From NCBI GenBank assembly GCA_020249925.1, contig JADCER010000010.1, positions 144,713 to 208,712 of the forward strand: DNA of 64,000 nucleotides, given 5' to 3'. This document shows, piece by piece, positions 61,480 through 64,000 of the stretch (position 1 is its first letter; every line of letters starts with the position of its first letter). The DNA comes from Roseomonas sp. (lineage in GTDB: Bacteria; Pseudomonadota; Alphaproteobacteria; Acetobacterales; Acetobacteraceae). Made by a program: the position numbers and the translations under genes. Below the pieces are notes generated by a model that saw nothing but the letters and a program-made list of their open reading frames with translations, did not search any database and was not told the DNA's origin.

Positions 61480-62631
61480 TCAGCCCTGGATCAATTCCGC
61501 ACATAGCCGAGGAATATGTTGCGCGAAGGGAAAGAAGCCACGCCCGGCCAGGGGCCAGCACGCTTCATCCCAAGGGCGGCGCAATGCCGCAACACCAAAG
61601 GGGCGCAGGGCATCCGCGAGCCATCCGATGGGTGCTTCAGGCATCACCACCGCATCGCGCGAGACAAGATCAGGCAAATCCGTTAGCGCCACACGCTCAG
61701 CCGGCACGCCGAAATGCTGCGCGGCGCGGGTCAGCCCATCTTCCAAGGCACCAGCCACGAAACTTTGTACCAGCGGTGCGGCGCCAAGCGGTGAACGCGC
61801 CTCAGGACCGCACACGCCGATCACGCGCCGCACGTGAAGCCCCGCCAGCGGCAGGCTTTCGGGATGGAGATCATCCTCATGCAGCAACAACACGACCGGG
61901 CCGCGCGGCGGCGCCGGCAAGGCAGGGATGGGGCGTGGTGCGGGCGGATCAGCCTCCTGCAAGGGCATCGGCTTTTCGTTCAACACACCATGCGGGGCGA
62001 AGCGCCCGCCCGTATGGCGCGCGATATTCTCGGCGCGCGCGACATAATGCTTGCCCTTGGTATGCAGCCCCGCCACCCAACGCCAGGACAACGTATTGGA
62101 CGCCGCATCCCCATCCAACAAATGCCGCAAAAAGAAATCCGCGCCCAATTCCCAAGGCAAGCGCAGCGTGAAAACCCAAATGCTCGCAAACCACATGCGC
62201 GCGTGATTGTGCAAATAGCCGGTCTCGATCAGCTCCTGCACCCAGGCATCGAAACAGGCGATGCCGGTACGCCCCGCAATCGCGGCTTCATAGCCATCCG
62301 GTGGGGCCTCAAGGCCAGCCGCAACACGCCCGCGATAGGCATCCCACACCGCCGGGCGCTGCGCCAGCCAGCCCTTCCAATAACTCCGCCAGAAAACCTC
62401 CTGGATGAATTTATCGGCAACCTCCGCGCCATGCGCAGCAATGGCGGCAGACACCACCTCCTGCTCGGTGATAAGGCGGTGGCGGATATAGGGGGAAAGC
62501 GTTGAGACATAGCCGGGCTTGCCGGGGCCGGGGTCGTGATTGCGGCCATCGGCATAGGCGCGGCCCATCAAGGGGGTGAAAGCGGCAAGGCGGGCAAGGC
62601 CAGCGGCGCGAGTGGGGGGCATCACAGACAA
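61480..62631 (-). CDS. Photolyase/cryptochrome-like protein with reversed domain order
   Basis: 383 residues. The FAD-binding helical domain is N-terminal: LSPYIRHRLITEQEVV (45-60), FIQEVFWRSYWKGWL (75-89), TGYLHNHARMWFASIWVF (137-154) and LDGDAASNTLSWRWVAGLHT (172-191), with KGKHYVARAENIARHT following. Residues 240-383 form an alpha/beta segment (GPVVLLLHEDDLHPESLPLA) resembling the light-harvesting domain that comes first in ordinary photolyases, and ending GFFPFAQHIPRL. It may repair DNA or sense light, but activity is unproven. It lies tail to tail with the 60916 lipoprotein, 3 bp apart. Confidence 0.75.
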   Translation of the reverse strand: MSVMPPTRAAGLARLAAFTPLMGRAYADGRNHDPGPGKPGYVSTLSPYIRHRLITEQEVVSAAIAAHGAEVADKFIQEVFWRSYWKGWLAQRPAVWDAYRGRVAAGLEAPPDGYEAAIAGRTGIACFDAWVQELIETGYLHNHARMWFASIWVFTLRLPWELGADFFLRHLLDGDAASNTLSWRWVAGLHTKGKHYVARAENIARHTGGRFAPHGVLNEKPMPLQEADPPAPRPIPALPAPPRGPVVLLLHEDDLHPESLPLAGLHVRRVIGVCGPEARSPLGAAPLVQSFVAGALEDGLTRAAQHFGVPAERVALTDLPDLVSRDAVVMPEAPIGWLADALRPFGVAALRRPWDEACWPLAGRGFFPFAQHIPRLCAELIQG

Positions 62632-62641
62632 TTAAGAAAGG

Positions 62642-62692
62642 CCGGAGGGCTCTGCCCTCCGGACCACCCGCCAAAGGCCGAAAGGCCTTTGG
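62642..62692 (-). terminator. Paired hairpins after nusG
   Basis: Two perfect 9-bp stems: CCGGAGGGC/GCCCTCCGG with a 3-nt loop (62642-62662) and CCAAAGGCC/GGCCTTTGG with a GAAA-type 4-nt loop (62671-62692). They start 10 bp after the nusG stop. On the minus strand the second hairpin met is followed by CCTTTCTTAATT, a weak T-tract. Termination of the secE-nusG message is likely. Their doubling also resembles repeat-derived hairpins. Confidence 0.6.
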
Positions 62693-62701
62693 AATCCATC
62701 A

Positions 62702-63238
62702 TTAAAGCTTTTCGACCTGGCCGTATTCCAGATCCACCGGGGTCGAACGGCCGAAGATGGAAACGCTGACCTTCAGGCGGCCCTTTTCCTCGTCCACCTC
62801 CTCGACAACACCGTTGAAGGAGGTGAAGGGGCCATCGGCCACACGCACCTGCTCGCCAACCTCATAAACCACAGCGGGCTTGCGCGGCTTGTCCACGCCT
62901 TCCTGCATCTGCTTGAGCAAACGCTCAGCCTCAGAAGCCGGGACAGGTTGCGGCTTGTTGCGGGCACCAAGAAAGCCAGTGACCTTTGGTGTGTCCTTCA
63001 CCAAATGCCAGGCATCATCCGTCATTTCCATCTTCACCAGCACATAGCCGGGGAAGAATTTGCGGTCCGTATCCACCTTCTGGCCGCGCCGCACCTCAAC
63101 TACCTGCTCGGTCGGCACCAGCACTTCATCGAACTTGTCGGCCAGGCCCTTTTGCGCAGCCTGCTGCTTGATCTGCTCAGCGATCTTGCGCTCAAAGCCA
63201 GAATAGACGTGCACGACATACCACTTCTTCTCGGCCAC
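62702..63238 (-). CDS. nusG: Transcription termination/antitermination protein NusG
   Basis: 178 residues. MAEKKWYVVHVYSGFERKIA is the NGN-domain start and VRVADGPFTSFNGVVEEVDE is the C-terminal KOW motif. It binds the clamp of RNA polymerase, Rho and ribosomal S10. Normal length. It follows secE by 26 bp on the same strand. The hairpin pair at 62642-62692 terminates the message. Confidence 0.97.
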   Translation of the reverse strand: MAEKKWYVVHVYSGFERKIAEQIKQQAAQKGLADKFDEVLVPTEQVVEVRRGQKVDTDRKFFPGYVLVKMEMTDDAWHLVKDTPKVTGFLGARNKPQPVPASEAERLLKQMQEGVDKPRKPAVVYEVGEQVRVADGPFTSFNGVVEEVDEEKGRLKVSVSIFGRSTPVDLEYGQVEKL

Positions 63239-63264
63239 GGTGCCGTACCTCCTTAAAACCTTGC

Positions 63265-63459
63265 TCAGCCGATACCAAAGACCAGCCGCATGGCCAACTG
63301 AATCAGCTGATCAACCACCAGGAAGAAAATCGCAGCCAATGTCGAAAGCCCCAGCACCAGCCCCGTGGTGACAAGGGTTTCCTTGCGCGCCGGCCAGGTC
63401 ACCCTGGAGGCTTCCTGACGGACTTCCCGAACAAATTGCGCGGGATCGAGCTTGGCCAA
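63265..63459 (-). CDS. secE: Preprotein translocase subunit SecE
   Basis: 64 residues: a short amphipathic helix (MAKLDPAQFVREVRQEASRV), the conserved hinge RVTWPARKETL and one membrane helix (about 35-55). This single-span form is the alphaproteobacterial type. Part of SecYEG. Gene order tuf-tRNA-Trp-secE-nusG is universal here. Confidence 0.95.
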   Translation of the reverse strand: MAKLDPAQFVREVRQEASRVTWPARKETLVTTGLVLGLSTLAAIFFLVVDQLIQLAMRLVFGIG

Positions 63460-63533
63460 TGTCGGTTCCCCTCAAAAAACCAAGGGTGGCAGCCCTATCA
63501 GACCCCCACCCAAAGACGAAAAACTATCTAAAC

Positions 63534-63610
63534 TGGCAGGGGTGGAGGGTCTCGAACCCCCAACCTCCGGTTTTGGAGACCGGCGCTCTAGCCAATTGAG
63601 CTACACCCCT
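63534..63610 (-). tRNA. tRNA-Trp (CCA)
   Basis: On the minus strand: acceptor AGGGGTG pairs with CACCCCT, D-arm GCTCAATTGGCTAGAGC, anticodon stem CCGGT/ACCGG with loop CTCCAAA and anticodon CCA, T-arm GGGGGTTCGAGACCCTC, CCA encoded. Placed between tuf and secE as in most proteobacteria. Confidence 0.96.
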
Positions 63611-63690
63611 AAACACGGCCTGGACAAACACCACCCTAGCCGCGCTAACCAAAGGCGGAAAGGCCGAAACCTCTCCGCCCCCAAGCTTTC

Positions 63691-64000
63691 TTACGCCGTG
63701 ATCTTCGCGACAACGCCGGCGCCGACAGTGCGGCCACCTTCGCGAATGGCGAAGCGCAGGCCTTCATCCATCGCGATCGGCGCAATCAATTCCACATCCA
63801 TCGACACATTGTCGCCCGGCATCACCATCTCAACGCCTTCCGGCAGAGACACAACGCCAGTCACATCCGTCGTGCGGAAATAGAATTGCGGACGATAATT
63901 CGTGAAGAACGGCGTATGACGCCCGCCTTCTTCCTTCGTCAGCACATAGGCTTCCGCCTTGAATTTCGTGTGCGGCGTGATCGAACCCGGCGCCGCCAAC
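63691..64000 (-). CDS. tuf: Elongation factor Tu (3' part only)
   Basis: The last 103 residues or so are inside the window; the gene continues past the right edge. [40 protein letters not shown] and [18 protein letters not shown] are EF-Tu domain 3 sequences, ending in the usual VAKITA. EF-Tu delivers aminoacyl-tRNA. Upstream of tRNA-Trp-secE-nusG on the same strand. Confidence 0.97.
   Translation of the reverse strand, partial: LAAPGSITPHTKFKAEAYVLTKEEGGRHTPFFTNYRPQFYFRTTDVTGVVSLPEGVEMVMPGDNVSMDVELIAPIAMDEGLRFAIREGGRTVGAGVVAKITA

Overview
The window looks like the chromosome of a GC-rich alphaproteobacterium, most probably an acetic-acid-bacterium relative (Acetobacteraceae, Roseomonas-like). 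The reasons are the mltG-fabF-acpP, maf-RNase E/G-yacG, rpmF-plsX-fabH-ihfA-merR and nusG-secE-tRNA-Trp-tuf orders, the etfBA-hbd unit, an AapQMP-type amino acid transporter, and many tripartite tricarboxylate transporter (TTT) genes. The genus is inferred from gene content and order only; no database was searched.

Layout. 1-2.5 kb (minus): start of tcuB, tcuA, and a DUF4743 Nudix hydrolase. 2.5-5.2 kb (plus): Atm1-type ABC exporter, a small protein, rpmB and a terminator. 5.2-7.7 kb (minus): acpP-fabF-mltG. 7.7-8.1 kb: a gene-free stretch made almost entirely of hairpins. 8.1-13.4 kb: CBS-BON protein, YjbF-like lipoprotein, large MscS channel, MFS transporter, twin-TM protein. 13.5-17 kb: etfB-etfA-hbd and a voltage-sensor K+ channel with a zinc ribbon. 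17-24.3 kb: ilvE and a CMD-family protein (minus); enoyl-CoA hydratase, acyl-CoA ligase, DapA-like aldolase, Bcr-type exporter and glycosyltransferase (plus). 24.3-30.3 kb (minus): SDR, GMC oxidoreductase, yacG-RNase E/G-maf-infA, scoAB. 30.4-33.6 kb: mutL, an AT-rich foreign insert carrying a sucrase/ferredoxin-like gene, and a decayed second copy of the mutL 3' end. 33.6-40.4 kb: ornithine cyclodeaminase-like gene, aapQMP, kup, a small hypothetical. 40.4-45.5 kb: PrlF-YhaV toxin-antitoxin, tRNA-Ala, rpmF-plsX-fabH-ihfA-merR, DUF1810 gene, tRNA-Pro. 45.5-60 kb: transport and catabolism genes (peptide-type SBP, TctCBA, SoeABC-like molybdoenzyme, deacetylase, CitE-like lyase, SDR, CaiB CoA-transferase, orphan TTT SBP). 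60-64 kb: J-domain protein, lipoprotein, photolyase-like protein with an unusual domain order, then nusG, secE, tRNA-Trp and the 3' end of tuf.

How the genes work together. ETF, hydroxybutyryl-CoA dehydrogenase, enoyl-CoA hydratase, acyl-CoA ligase, ScoAB and the CaiB transferase point to a metabolism built on acyl-CoA and organic acids. TcuAB, TctABC and the orphan TTT receptor supply di- and tricarboxylates. SoeABC would feed sulfite electrons into the quinone pool.

Most notable structure: (i) a dispersed palindrome family (four copies) with compensatory stem changes, two copies being part of a four-hairpin array; (ii) a mutL 3'-end duplication bracketing an AT-rich cargo gene, followed by a parS-like palindrome; (iii) a PrlF-YhaV promoter with twin operators spaced two helical turns apart; (iv) a photolyase-like protein whose FAD domain precedes an alpha/beta domain; (v) a K+ channel ending in a zinc ribbon.
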